Shown piece by piece: positions 1 to 11,834 of a stretch of DNA of 64,000 nt. A program made the position numbers and the translations under genes. This stretch comes from Reticulitermes lucifugus. Taxonomy: Eukaryota; Arthropoda; Insecta; Blattodea; Rhinotermitidae. Positions within the stretch are counted from its first letter, which is position 1. Each line of letters starts with the position of its first letter. Below the pieces are notes generated by a model. It was not told where the DNA came from, searched no databases, and saw only the letters and a program-made list of their open reading frames with translations. The stretch spans positions 275,792 to 339,791 of the forward strand of contig JAKCWW010000001.1 of NCBI GenBank assembly GCA_026260175.1, in the 5' to 3' direction.

Positions 1-649
1 TCTCTTCAGCTGGCTTCGTCTTAAACCGTGTTTAAGAATTCCAAATATACAGCATAGAAAGCTGTACGTACGTGCACCAAAATTGCATCATGTGGTGGAA
101 AAATACTTCAGTCATTTCTTCCGCCGTCCGTGGGTGGTAGTGACGTCATCATGAATAGGAAAATGATGCTTGAATGAAATCAAGCGCCTGCACGTGCCAA
201 CCATTTGTTCCGTTTCGTGGGCGTGATGGACCATCTTTATGAATTTGTTTGTTCCTCTTTTAACCAGAATTGAAGAAAATGCTAATATGCCGAAAGATAA
301 GATTGGCTCATTAGACGTACTTTTAGCAATTTTATGGTCAGTATTGCTCTTTGTGTTATGTCTCTTTGGCCCACGAACAGTTGTTACTTGGCAGCCTGCG
401 CATGAGATTTCCCGTACGTAATAACTCTCCTTCGCCGCCCTCTCCTAGGTGCCGATATTTCTTTTCAATTCTCCGTCCTGGCAGACATGACTGTCTTTCG
501 AGCTTTAACAAGATAGGTAATGTACTATAACGTAACGTTGTGACGCGATCGCATACCCATTGTTGCAATTGAAACTCAACAGTGCGTTCTGTGTGCATTA
601 TTCAACTACATGTCACTGTCAACAATATAAAAATATTGAGTGTCGCCGG
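1..649. other. Unassigned AT-rich DNA
   Basis: No gene, RNA or repeat was recognised. Short open frames, for example 239-421 on the plus strand and 356-598 on the minus strand, overlap each other on opposite strands and have no recognisable domain. I treat them as chance. Confidence 0.5.
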
Positions 650-1270
650 CAACACTAACAAATCAAGATGGCGTTCATGAAAACGTGAAGAACAGATTGA
701 ATTCAGCGAATACCTGCTGCTATTCGGGCAATAATCATTTGTCTTCCCGTTTGCTATTCAGAAATATGAGTATTAAAATATACAGAACTGTAATTTGTCC
801 TGTTATTTTATATCGGCATGAAATCTCGTGTCTCACATTGAGGGAAGAACACAGGCTGGGAGTGTTCGAGAATAGGGTGCTGGACTGGAGAAAACTGCAG
901 CGTAATGAGGATCTTCATGATTTGTACTGCTCCTCAAATGTTATTAGGATGATGAAATCAAGGAGGATGAGATGGGCGGGGCATATAGTACGTACAGGGG
1001 GAGAAGAGGTGCATACAGGGTTTTGGTGGGGAAACCTAACGGAAAGGGACCACATGCAAGACCTAGGCGTTGATGTGATAATAATATTTAAATTGATCTT
1101 AAACAGGATGGGATGGCGCGAACTGAATTTGCCCGACTGAGAACAGGGACAAGTAGTAGGCTGTTTTGTGCACGGTGATGAGCCTTCGAGTTTCATGAAA
1201 TGCGGAGAATGTTTTGACTAGCTGATTAACTAATGGCTTTTCAAGACAGACTCTTCTTCATGGAGTTAGC
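650..1270 (+). mobile_element. LINE fragment (RT C-terminal end plus 3' UTR), degraded
   Basis: The open frame 640-1140 translates to the region just downstream of the reverse transcriptase domain of a non-LTR retrotransposon. Visible blocks are KIYRTVICPVILY, LTLREEHRLGVFENRVL and KSRRMRWAGHIVR, which match the copies at 42.3 and 53.1 kb. The conserved YGCETW is changed to YRHEISC and frames shift after about residue 130. The catalytic RT core and the endonuclease lie upstream and are missing, as expected for 5' truncation. The 3' part (about 1185-1270) matches the 3' UTR of the 42.3-kb copy and ends near GGAGTTAGCT without a long TTAG tail. This is a dead copy. The clade is RTE-like by general resemblance only. 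Confidence 0.8.
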
Positions 1271-1458
1271 TCGTACCGCGTAGTGAACACTCTCCGTCTC
1301 GGTAATAAAAACCAATCAGCTAATTGTGTACAGTAAAATGTTCACTGTTTGTTCTGAGATTCCTTCTACAGAACATATACGCAAACGTGTGAGCAGGACA
1401 TAGAAATTTGTAATTTTACACCTGACGGTTCATAACATAACCACTAGACTTTAAAGGG
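1271..1458 (+). mobile_element. piggyBac-like MITE, right-hand part (copy 1)
   Basis: About 185 bp resembling the right half of the complete MITE at 31596-32006. Shared blocks are a CCGC(G)(T/C)AGT(G/A)AAC start, a stretch near AATCAGCTAATT, and the end CATAACATAACCACTAGACTTTAAAGGG. The terminal CTTTAAAGGG is the expected inverted terminus. The flanking TTAA has become CTTA. The left half is absent: the sequence runs straight out of the LINE fragment. Confidence 0.6.
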
Positions 1459-1654
1459 CTTATATACGAGTATACACACACAGTAAAGCAGCAGTGAAGT
1501 CACACTGCCCACTTGGCCAATGTAGCTATCTGACGAGGAGAAATACCCCCATTCACATTGCACCGCGCGAGGCAGGCTCCACAACCTCAGAAATGGATAA
1601 TATATATGCTGAACCCCTTTAGAGACTCATAACATTAAATATATTTAAATATCG

Positions 1655-1845
1655 AGTTCTTACCGCGCAGTAAACGCAATCCGTCTCGGTTACAAGAATA
1701 AGTCAGTTAATGCTATGTAGAGAAGTACTCGTCGTGTGTTCTGACTACCACACGAAACACGTAAACACACTCTGTGGGCAGAATGTGGAATTTTTTAATG
1801 TTAAACCTGGCGGTACATAAAATAACCACTAATGTTTAAAGAACC
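1655..1845 (+). mobile_element. piggyBac-like MITE, right-hand part (copy 2)
   Basis: A second copy of the same right-hand segment, in direct orientation about 385 bp after copy 1. It begins near TTACCGCGCAGTAAACGCA. It ends with GGCGGTACATAAAATAACC, then ACTAATGTTTAAAGAACC, so the terminus is more decayed. About 195 bp of unassigned sequence separates the copies. Confidence 0.6.
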
Positions 1846-3139
1846 AAGGAGAGAAATACACATTTCTTTCATTTGGGATTTGTTTAACGATACCTGCAAT
1901 AGATCACATTGCGTGGCGTCGACTAATAGGGCGATTACTGAATACTATTATGGGAAAGATGAGGAAGGAAGTGATCTTTACCCAATTTTGAGGTAACCCT
2001 GCATTTTCTTGAGAGGAGGAGGGGGGGAGTTACGGAAATTCACAGAATACCTCAGAATATATATATATCCGAAATGTAAACCCAAATACGCAGCAGGATT
2101 GCTGACCACTGGATTTGCGATATGCGACGACAGGTCGCAGGTCAGCTTTACTGACCCCTCATTTGCATCTAATACTTAGGTGGTGCTTAGGCACAAGGGG
2201 AAATCTACCTCTCACGTTTAAAGGTAACCTTATACCCTCTTATTACTATTATAAGAACCCATCTCGGTGGCAGGATGTTATTTTCATGCTTGGTCAACAT
2301 GTTGGTCTGTTTTGGAACTTATCATCCATAGCAGCTCATCTCGACAAAAATTCTGAAGTTCATACATTTTTGTTGGTAATACGAGGTACGTGTCCTGTGC
2401 TTGATTACTCACCATTCTAGAAATGAAATGTAGGGGGTGGAGTTGTTAGTTTCAGATATTAGATGGATTTTGTTGTTTAGCTGCCCATCAAATTTCCGGG
2501 TGACCAAACTCCAGTACACATTGGACAGGATGCTAGGTTGGCCCCAGGGCCGATCTGGAGATAAGAGGTGAAGAAAAAATCTCTGCTTCCCCCGAAAATC
2601 AAACTTCGATTCTCAGCTGCTTCCACTCTTAGCTTCATCATACACAGACTAATCTACCCGACTCATAAATTAGAAAAAAAAACCCTGTAAATTACAGGGA
2701 ACTGATTAAATATAAATGATTAATATATTTTACACAAAACAAGTTTTCTCAAACTGTAACTCTCGGTGACTCATATTATATTATTTTCCTCAGTCCCTCT
2801 GGACAAGTGCCGTGGTGCTGCATAAAATTATGCTGCAACCCCTTCCTTCTACGCCATTTACAATCCAGTACACACTAATCGTGTTGGAATTCTACGCTAT
2901 GTAGTCTAAACTACTGACATCGTCATTAAACATATGGCAAGTAAATGAACATCAACGTACTTTACTCATATATGCGAACGTTAAAATAATTATTAATAAC
3001 TAATTTGGACAGTTGTTCTAAACTCTGATTAGCGTTCTCGAGGTGTGAAGTCATCCACTTTAACGGATACAGTGGTGAACTGCGCTTAATCAACAGAAAG
3101 AGATGTGCGTATTCTGGTGTACTAAATAATGCAGACACA
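1846..3139. other. Unassigned stretch
   Basis: No supported feature. The segment 2520-2640 vaguely resembles the minus strand of a decayed tRNA-headed SINE, but too little is conserved to call it. The open frame 2115-2420 has no recognisable domain. Confidence 0.4.
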
Positions 3140-3699
3140 CCTACAACAATATGCCCAGACCTAAACGTCTGCAGGGCAACTCTTTGTACTGTGCACCTAC
3201 AACAATATGCCCAGACCTAAACGTCTGNNNNNNNNNNNNNNNNNNNNNNNNNNNNNNNNNNNNNNNNNNNNNNNNNNNNNNNNNNNNNNNNNNNNNNNNN
3301 NNNNNNNNNNNNNNNNNNNNNNNNNNNNNNNNNNNNNNNNNNNNNNNNNNNNNNNNNNNNNNNNNNNNNNNNNNNNNNNNNNNNNNNNNNNNNNNNNNNN
3401 NNNNNNNNNNNNNNNNNNNNNNNNNNNNNNNNNNNNNNNNNNNNNNNNNNNNNNNNNNNNNNTTTGTACTGTGCACCTACAACAATATGCCCAGACCTAA
3501 ACGTCTGCAGGGCAGCTGTTTGTACTGTGCACCTACAACAATATGCCCAGACCTAAACGTCTGTAGGGCAGCTCTTTGTACTGTGCACCTACAACAATAT
3601 GCCCAGACCTAAACGTCTGCAGGGCAACTGTTTGTACTGTGCACCTACAACAATATGCCGAGACCTAAACGTCTGCAGGGCAACTGTTTGTACTGTGCA
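3140..3699. repeat. 56-bp minisatellite interrupted by an assembly gap
   Basis: Near-identical tandem units of 56 bp start at 3140 and 3196 and resume after the gap up to about 3699. Each unit contains CCTACAACAATATGCCCAG, a CTGCAGGGCAAC segment and TTTGTACTGTGCA. Units differ by a few substitutions (GGCAAC/GGCAGC, CTGCAG/CTGTAG, TGCCC/TGCCG). Each unit also has an inverted repeat, CAGAC-6 nt-GTCTG, extendable by GCC/GGC across a 3-nt bulge. Long open frames across the array exist only because of the repeat and the Ns. Confidence 0.95.
3228..3462. other. Assembly gap (235 N)
   Basis: A run of N inside the 56-bp minisatellite. The true array length is unknown and may differ from the N count. 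Confidence 0.99.
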
Positions 3700-3949
3700 T
3701 GTAAATTCAGGAAGCTAAAGACGCAACTGATACGTAACAGAAATCATTACATCGGAAGGACTGCGTGTGACCAAATTGCACTGTGTTGAAAGAAAGTTTG
3801 GCTTCCAAATACTGCAATAAACATGTCACGCCTTTTAAAGGGGGAAGTGGGAATTATGGCCATATTATTCTAAACGTGTGATGCGTTTTGTTGAGGACCA
3901 TCATATAAGCCCCTGTTCTTTTGGTGCACCATAGCGCACGTGAAATTGA

Positions 3950-4175
3950 CGTTTTCACAACACTGACTGTGAAGTACTGTCTTGCGAGACGTGACGCCGT
4001 GTACCCTGGTTTATCTGCACTAAGATTTTATGTTCTCATCGCAGTCACTATGAAGCTTACTTTCTGGGATGTGACGCCGTGTAATTAGGATTTGAGGTTT
4101 TTGCGGCTGTGACTATGACGCTTTCGGTCTATAGAGTGCTATGCCATGTAGTCTGGTAGGAAGTTTTTATAGACA
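3950..4175. repeat. Dispersed repeat F, partly tandem
   Basis: Two or three diverged units carry the phrase GTGACGCCGTGTA (3992 and 4072 areas), alternating with (T)GTGA(A/C)TATGA(A/C)GC-like phrases. The last unit (about 4083-4170) closely resembles 9170-9255. Part of the unit, including GTGACGCCGTGTA, recurs at 43850-43960. Nature unknown, non-coding. Confidence 0.6.
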
Positions 4176-5940
4176 TGAAAACGTGGCTTTGTTTTCCTAC
4201 GCGATAGTGGCCTATACGACACCGTGGTACGGCATTACACAATCTGTTTTATTAATGAAATATTAGAAATGAACATGCAGAGCGAGCAAAAAGTCAGTTA
4301 ACTGACATAATTGTCTCTTATTAAAGGGAATGCCAATACCGAGTTTCGCTAGTCAATTTTTGAAACTGTATAACAGCGTTGTGAGTTTTGCACTGAATAT
4401 GGAAGATCTCATTTCGAACAGTTTTTGTAAATTCAGTAAGTAATGAAGAAATTCAAAACTTATATTAATTCACATTTTAATAACCAGTTAACTCGCTTTT
4501 GGGCCACTTCGTGTATTATTATATTCATGTCTTTAAATCACTGAGGGTGGTAATTTCCCCAACTCTGAAATAACTACCACATACTTGGACAAAACGTAGT
4601 TTTGAGTTTTCTATATTACCCTGTTCCAAATGTCTGTTCATTCTCTAAATTAAAAAAGACCAACATTATCGGAAAGCAGTCTGACGCTGCTTTTTCCCTT
4701 TAAAGTAAACAAGTCTGGAAACCTGTATTGGAAGATTTAATTAAACTCTCACAGACATGCGGATGGTTTGCTTTGACGTTAAAATGTTAAAATGCTGACT
4801 ACTGTAAAGTTACAAGGGAACGCCAGTCCCGCTGCTACACTTTTTGCGTTCCTCCTTTCTCGCTCTTCATGATGGTAACTGTCTCATCACCAGCAATAAG
4901 CTTTGTTGTTAACCCAGCTTCCAAGTGTTTGTTTATTTACATGCATCTTTGTTGTTTTTGTGAGCTACTTAGTCCATGGAAGATCTGCAGTTCGAATCCA
5001 GTCCGAAGACCAAACATGTTCATTGAAGTTTATCTTCTACCCACAAACGGAGTAGCAGTTGTTTAAAAACTTTGATACCCACTTACCAGAATACACGGTA
5101 TCATAACCTTGACATATGGAGTCCACATTTTATTGCCTTGATCACCTTAACACTCTTGTCCTGATTTTAAGCTTTTTTTCGCAGGATGGCAAGCCTGTAA
5201 GGAGAATTTAAGACAAATTATTTTTAATAAGTATGTAAAAAAGTCTCTGTTACCCACTGTTGGACTTCCTGTCCTGTCTCCTTCCTAAAAGCTGATATAT
5301 AAAACGACTTAACTCCTGGATTGTGTCTGTGACCCAGTGTTTCAAGATACAAAAAAAATGCAGTCTTAGATTTCAGAAACTCTATCTGGTCCCAGCCTCA
5401 GTTTACAGTGTGGGGAGGTATCGATTCATTTGAGCCGTTAGGTAGAGTTGTTGTCAGTCTGGATCACCTGTGGCAGTTCATCTAGCAAAGTGTGTACCCC
5501 TAGGATCAGATTTTCCATCCCTCCTACAAATTCTACCTACCTTCTTATATCGTGTTATTAGCCTACTGTAGTAATATCAGCTGCCATGAAGCTTGTCTGA
5601 TTTTTCAGTCTCAGACTCGTGCTAAAGAAAAGTGTACTTTACTGTAGCACGGTAAGGAAACTCATTCATTTCCATCATGTGTGGCGGAAATTGGTCCTCG
5701 ACCTCCACTAAAAACTCCCTGCTTGCACTGAGGATAAAAAGCCTTTGATAATGGAAAACAGTCTTTTCTGTTGAAGTTAAAACTCTGATACTTGTGAATT
5801 AATCCTCGTTTTCCTCGTATATTAGGTCTTTAAATGATGAAGTACAGAACATAATTCCATAATTCTCTCACATGGGAAGATTCGGTAATTGTAACGTGAA
5901 TTATAATAAGAATATTTACATTTTTGTTATAAATTTTACT
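4176..5940. other. Unassigned stretch
   Basis: AT-rich, with no domain-bearing open frame, no inverted termini and no tandem repeat that I can defend. The frame 4869-5066 is short and unrecognised. Confidence 0.4.
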
Positions 5941-6030
5941 TGGCCGAGTGGCCTGTTACGTTATTAATGTGTGTGAAATCTTGTTTGGAGATGCCCGGTA
6001 CAAATCCCAGTCGGACAGTGGCTTTCTCTT
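5941..6030 (+). repeat. Possible tRNA-like SINE head
   Basis: Starts with GGCCGAGTGGCC, like a pol III A box, and about 55 bp later has GGTACAAATCC, like a B box. A stretch rich in T follows. Only the promoter-like head is visible, so this could be a decayed SINE or chance. Confidence 0.3.
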
Positions 6031-6239
6031 TTTTACCTCAGCTCCTCCATTAAAATTGCATACTAGTTACTTTCGCTGAATAATTTTAGTAGTTGACACA
6101 TAATAAAGTAATAGAAATAGGATATATGAATTTTGGAGGATTTGTCCAGATTTTATGCACCTTTTGCTGTGTTTATTTTTCTTTTTATAAATTTTTATAC
6201 CTCCGGTTTAATAAGGATTTTTAAGTCTATGATCTTTGT

Positions 6240-6346
6240 TTCATCTTTTATCTACAGATTCTACTTTTCCTCCAACCACTAACCACTACTGTTCCTACTT
6301 CTACTTTTATTGCTACTGCTCCTACTACTAATTATTATTATTTTTA
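6240..6346. repeat. Imperfect trinucleotide-rich tract (CTA/CTN, then ATT)
   Basis: Pyrimidine-rich run of CTACT-like triplets ending in a short ATT repeat. It is a low-complexity tract. Confidence 0.6.
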
Positions 6347-7523
6347 TACTTGTTCTGTAATTTGTCTTTCCTATCTGTTACAGAAATTCTGTAAACCCGT
6401 AGTATTTCATGTGACGGAAGTCCGTTCATGGATGATGAGATCATAAAAAGGCTTGTAGCGTCACATGACAAAAAAGTGTAAGCAGGCAAACACCCACACC
6501 TGAACGGGATTGAAAATTTTGATCCTAGTGTTGTATACTCGCCTGCTTTGGCCTTACTGAGTGTGGGTTCAGTGGATCCATTTTGTGTTGGAAGAAAATT
6601 ACTGTGTATATTTCCTTCCGTAACCCACACACATTACTGAGAAATTCTCTACTTCTGCCTTGCCTACGCAGATTTAGTTGTGCTTATTTGATTACAGCCG
6701 GAAGCACGCCAATCCCGCCCAAAGAGACCTGTCTCTCTACCGGTTACAGAGTGCCAATAAATGCAGCAGGATATGAGACTAATTTAAACTTACAACCTTC
6801 TTTGTGCTTAAATAGACACTGCAAAATTGTCCTTTAAGTAGGTCTGTTCTTGAGGATAAGTACACATGAAAAGCTCTTTATTTTGTGCTTTATTTTACGA
6901 ATGACGCAGTGGGATGTCCTTCAGTCTGCCCACATATGTTATCACCTAAACCATCTAATGTATGTGCTTAATGTTTAGTAAGAAGTATATGTGCTAAAAG
7001 CTGTTGGGTGAATTTAATTTTCACGATATCTTCAGAATGTAATAATTGCCTGCACACTATAAAATGTCTGGAAACTGATCATTCCACAAGAAATTCGTAT
7101 AGGAGACAAAATCTATACCTCACTGTAATCCACACCTTTTAATTGTATTATTTTACACAAATAATATTCATATAAATAGCCACACTCCTCCGACGTCTTA
7201 TTAATCTCGGTTGCTGTAATTCACATTTTTTGAGTAAGGTTCTGAAATTCCTTGTATGTGTGCAACCAGTCGCCATTTTGGATTTTTCAATAACGTTTGC
7301 TTGTAACGAGACTACTGTTGTGACATTGAGATACAGCAACATATCTTTAGATATCTGTCGGCTGATATATATTGTAAGGTCAGTATTGCTACTGGCAGTT
7401 TACCGTTAACGATTACATTAATAACCAATAGGTGTCTAGCAACAAAGTGCAGAGTTCCGAACTAGTGGAATTGTGCCGCCAGAATACAAGCAGTTTGACT
7501 CCATCATAAAAGGCGAGTTACCT
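6347..7523. other. Unassigned stretch
   Basis: No recognised feature. Open frames of 64-100 codons on both strands overlap and have no known domain. Confidence 0.4.
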
Positions 7524-7613
7524 TATACACGTGTCTGTCTTCAATGTTGCTTGCTGACCGATGTTAGGTATACACGTGTCTGTCTTCAATGTTGCTTGCT
7601 GACCGATGTTAGG
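7524..7613. repeat. Perfect 45-bp tandem duplication
   Basis: Two exact 45-bp units, starting with TATACACGTGTCTGTC at 7524 and 7569. Because 45 is divisible by three, the overlapping short frame (7473-7670) shows a repeated peptide. Exact identity implies a recent duplication or an assembly error. Confidence 0.95.
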
Positions 7614-8399
7614 TATAACAAAAGATTTACTACATTAATAGAAATAACGAAGTATCGAGTATTAAAATGAATGGATAGGCTACCTGGTTTGCAGGGAATA
7701 GAAGCCTCAAAGAAATCTAAGAATTTAATTACAAACTGAGACATTTTGTACGCTCTGAAACAAAGCAAAGTTAAACTATAGGTGAAAAAGGCAGTCACTG
7801 GTGTCTAACATACTTTTTAGTTCACCTGGAATTTTCACGTTAATTATGTGTCATGAATAATACCAATTTGTTTGACGGGGTCATTCAGTATAGATGCGTC
7901 ACCTGTGGAAGATAATATGAAGGTATGCGAAGTGAAATCCACCCAGAAATTGTTTTGGATGCAGTTAGAGTCAGTTAAAAACTGACGGTGAGGTGGGCAC
8001 TAGATTGACACACCTGCTGATGAATCCTTCTACTTTAAGTGTCCGTGGGATTTCGTGTGAAGAGCCCTCATAATATTGTCTGAGAATTGTATTCTTTGTA
8101 GTATAAGAATTTTTGAAACTAATAAAGCGGGAGTAGGAGGAGAATGCAGACTACATAGTGAAGGGTTTATGTTTTGTACGCTTAATCACATAATGCTATG
8201 GGAGTCAAGTGAATATGTGTAGTATGAATGGGTCATGGAGCACGAACTGGACAGATGAGAGATACGAACAAAATTTTAATGTAGCAAACTGAAGGGAGTA
8301 ATAGATGCAGGTACAAGAATGTTGTTAAACTTTAATGTAGGAGTTAAGGTTTTCCCTGTGCTTAATTAATTAAGTTCCAAGCTGTGAGCGTATGGGGGA
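7614..8399. other. Unassigned stretch
   Basis: No supported feature was seen. Confidence 0.4.
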
Positions 8400-8632
8400 G
8401 CAGACGTATAGCTTCATGTATTATGAACCTCGGCACTCGATGGAGATGAGCCGTCGGTTTCACGCACCGGCCGCTTTACTCCCAGGGAAAGAGCCGCCTG
8501 TACCCATTGAATAGGAGATTGGGAGGGCCTCATGTTATGGGGAAAATATAATGCTCTGCCTCTGAAGAAAATTGAACCCCGACATTCAGCCTGTAATTAG
8601 ATACTGTACTGACTGAGCTATCTTGGCTCGAA
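8400..8632 (-). mobile_element. SINE-B, tRNA-derived, full-length-like copy
   Basis: On the minus strand the element begins with a tRNA-like head, about 8632 down to 8562. It has an A-box-like TAGCTCAGTCAGTA and a B-box-like GGGGTTCAATTTT. The body (8460-8530) matches other SINE-B copies: a GGCC(C/T)CCCA-type block, an ATGGGTACAGG-type block, and a GGGTAAAG.GGCCGG-type block, here read in reverse. The tRNA head should drive RNA polymerase III transcription. Mobilisation would need LINE enzymes. The head has point changes, so the copy is probably inactive. Confidence 0.75.
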
Positions 8633-8639
8633 ATGTTAA

Positions 8640-8885
8640 AATTCCTCTTTAATAAAATCCAACTAAAGACACTTAATTAGTATTAAGTGCAAGTTATTTT
8701 CCCTGTTGGGCATTTATAAACTTAATATTTTTCATAGTCCACGTATTTTGTCACTGTTTATTAGAATCAAAGTAGATGCACTTAATTGAGATTTATTAAC
8801 TTATTTAGTTGGACTTTAATGAACAGTGACAAAATACCCGGACAATTCAAAATATTAAGATTAAAATTCCTCTTAATGAAGTGGA
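8640..8885. mobile_element. Foldback (inverted-repeat) segment
   Basis: Arms around 8720-8765 (CTTAATATTTTTCATAGTCC, then ACGTATTTTGTCACTGTT) and 8818-8860 (AACAGTGACAAAATACCCGG, ending AAAATATTAAG) are reverse complements. An outer pair also matches in inverse: TCCAACTAAAG (8661-8671) with TTTAGTTGGA (8804-8813). A direct repeat, AAAATTCCTCTT, lies at both edges (about 8639 and 8864). This looks like a small non-autonomous DNA element or hairpin; the family is unknown. Confidence 0.65.
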
Positions 8886-11559
8886 TGTGAGGGTGTAAAC
8901 TGATTCAAATGGCTAAGAATAATACTGGTGTGAACGCTGTGATGAGTCTTTGTGATTAGTAGACTGCAGCGTCTTTCATAGCCTGCTGAGAAATGGCATT
9001 CTGCTACGTGTGGATATTTACTGTGCAATTGGCAGTGGGAAATGTTTTAGAGAATTTTATCTTATGTGCGGAAGGGTTTATTCTGTACTGTGTGATATGA
9101 CACTTTCTTACAATAGAACACTTTAGCTTAGAAATATCTGATCGAGTTGTTATAACAACAAAACCTATGTTTAATAGGATTTGAAGTTTTTACTGCTGTA
9201 AATATGAAGATTACCGTCACACTGAACAAGATGTCATGTAGTCTGGTAGACAGATACCAACGTTTCAGAAAACACAGCAGTCTTGTATGGGGAGGAAGCT
9301 GGTTCTTCTGAAATATTGATAAATATAAACTGAACTACAAGGCATTACACTCCACAGAAACGTAATCGTTATTCATATTTCTTGCTTAATATGATACGCA
9401 CAAATCAGTTTTGTTTAAATTCTTTATTTTGGCTTTTCTGAAATACAAATTGCAAGCTGTAACGACATACATAACATAAAAAGGATTATATGTTTCATCA
9501 GGTTTTGTTACTTTGTACTCTTTATTTTTTAATGTTATCTATATCAATAAAACTCTTAACTTGTAGCAAATGATAAGGGTTGTGCGGTTTCTGTATCCGC
9601 CACATTTGTCGGAGAAAAAGTTGGAAAACACTCGTGTCATTCGTCGCCGTGTTTCAATTGGAGCCGCATTGCAGTGGCATCGAGCGGCAGTCAGACAAAC
9701 TGCCACTGCCTGTCTCTGTCAGTGATTCAGTATCTGATTGAAGACCAAGCGCGGATATTGTATTCAGCACAATTTGGTTACCCCTTGTTCCATATATATA
9801 TGTTATATTTACGCTCATATACTGTAGCTTCCATTTCCAAATTACTAGTGTAAGATATTCACAACATACACACAGGCTACGTTTCCAGATAACACAATCC
9901 CTATTTCATAACTCCCGCGATTTAATACGAAGTTCTTCCAACTCCAGAAGTTTGCATAGACACAATGATTGTGTTATTGATGGAACGAAATTAAAGCATG
10001 CAAATATGGGGTTGAAACTGTAGAAATGACATTCGTGCCAAATTTAATAAAAGCCCTTCAAATTGTTTAGAAACAATTAAGAAAAAGCGTTATACTGACG
10101 TAACATACAAACTTATAAGAATAAGGTAATGTTATTTACCTGAAGAACATTAAATTGTGTCCTGGTTAATTAAGCACTGTGTCGCTTTTTTTTCCATGGA
10201 GAGAGCTTCTCATACCCACTGGATAGCTCAGAATCGACCTGGCCACAATCGCCAAGAGAAAATGTCTTTCATCCGCTAGGAATTGAAGCTTAATCGTAAA
10301 AGAGATATCCCGTGAACTGGCTTTTTGTCACGCCATCTGCCTTACGCTACACCTTTTGAAAAGTAACGGAAGTAAGCAAATAAATGTACTGCAAAGTTCT
10401 AATACTAAGAATTTTTATGATGAGAGTTGAATGAGAAACTTAAACTTTCTTTTCTATTTTGAGGTAACTTATAGATGCACTTTCAAGATGTTTCATAGGG
10501 AGAGCTTATAAGAAGAGACGAGAAGACGGCTCTTTAATCAGTGATTTTCCCTTAAAGATCCTGCATGCAGACGGACTGATTTGAAAGAAATATAAATCGT
10601 TTTTAGCATGGTGAATTTTCAAAGGAACAATGTCCTTCAGTTATTATTCTGCCCATATTTTTATAAGTCATAGTCAGGCATTTAACCTATCTTGTTCGTA
10701 GGTTCGACGCAAAACGAAACGTAACGTAAAAGTTTGTTTCATCTAACTTTCACGACATATTCTTCACCACATTTTAGAGTCATATCTACTAAATGCATGC
10801 ATTGTCTGGAATCAGCTGTAAGGGTCATAACTGCCAGCCATTTAGCAAAATTTATGTTAGACGTTGTGTTTGGTAAGCCTCGTATCTTGAGACACAACCC
10901 TCTGATTTTTGCAGAATGTTTGTATGTTACTGTTATAGCGTTGTATCGTAACTCCTACCTGCAAGCTAGAAACAGGACTTTTGACGCTTTGTTTTTGAAC
11001 AATGGTCATGAAAAGCCGAATGTTTAGACAACTATGGGTGTGGATAAATTGTAATGCGATGAAGTTCGTAAGTGCTGGCTTAGTTAATTAGTTAACTAAT
11101 TCTACGAATCAGTCATTCTTGAATATTCAGTGGTCCTTCAGTTGGCCAAGAAATTCATTGCCTGTTTTATGACACAAGAAGTTTGATGTCTTTGTGCATA
11201 AGAGGCTGGCGCTAGTGCCTGCTGAACCAGATTAATCCAGCCCACAGAGTACACCTTTTGTTTCTTTACGGCCCATTTTTATTATGCTCTCCTTTACGCC
11301 TTGATCTTCCAGTATGTCTGTGTCTTTTAAATTTTTCAATGAAATTTTCAGGAAGTGTGATATTTGTGTTCAGGTAAACAGTCCGTGTAATTTAACATCA
11401 ATTGACAGCTGCACCCGACTAGAGTTCGCGTTCATTCACTTCGACATCAGGAAGAACAGCGTGTTAGAAAGAAGTTAAAAAAATAAGGTAAAGAAGACTT
11501 ATTACGAGAGCCATATTCTAACGTAGATATGTACATGGCACATGGATAGCAGAGCGTAC
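8886..11559. other. Unassigned stretch with one dispersed repeat
   Basis: Apart from the repeat F copy at 9170-9255 nothing is recognised. The frame 10734-11027 (97 codons) has no recognisable domain. Confidence 0.4.
9170..9255. repeat. Dispersed repeat F (single unit)
   Basis: Matches 4083-4170. Both have (A)GGATTTGA(A/G)GTTTTT, then a CTATGA/ATATGA phrase, and end ATG(C/T)CATGTAGTCTGGTAG. Diverged but clearly related. Confidence 0.65.
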
Positions 11560-11564
11560 ACAAC

Positions 11565-11765
11565 AGACCTCCACTTAGCCACTATTGACATTTAGTCACA
11601 TTGCACCAAGGCTTGTATCCCGACGGATAAGCAATCCATGTCAAGTATCTGTGGCCAAGAGGCTACAGCTTGCTTCACTTCGGCGTCTGTTGCCGCAAAT
11701 TCATTGCCAACAAAGTGCTTCTTGAAAGGCGGCCCAAAAAGACAGACATCACTGGGTCCCATACT
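11565..11765 (-). pseudogene. Mariner transposase C-terminal remnant (left arm)
   Basis: Minus-strand translation gives a peptide with LFGPPFKKHFVGNEF and DAEVKQAVASW, then SVGIQALVQ. This is the C-terminal end of mariner-type transposases, usually FGPLKKHLxGKRF...VxxWLxxxxxxFYxxGxxxLxxRWDKC. The DDE core and N terminus are absent, and Asp/Trp of the final RWDK block are damaged. It lies tail-to-tail with the fragment at 11835-12030, about 75 bp away. Confidence 0.75.
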
Positions 11766-11834
11766 GTTAACATGAGTTTGACGGCAGTGCGGCTGACAGG
11801 TTACGGGTCACCCTCCATACAGACCCATTTTCAA

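Noticed and set aside
3140-3699. CRISPR-like array
   Set aside because: Units are contiguous with no unique spacers, and the genome context is eukaryotic; it is a minisatellite.
4970-5010. tRNA gene or SINE head around GCAGTTCGAATCCAGTC
   Set aside because: A B-box-like phrase only; no A box or cloverleaf could be built.
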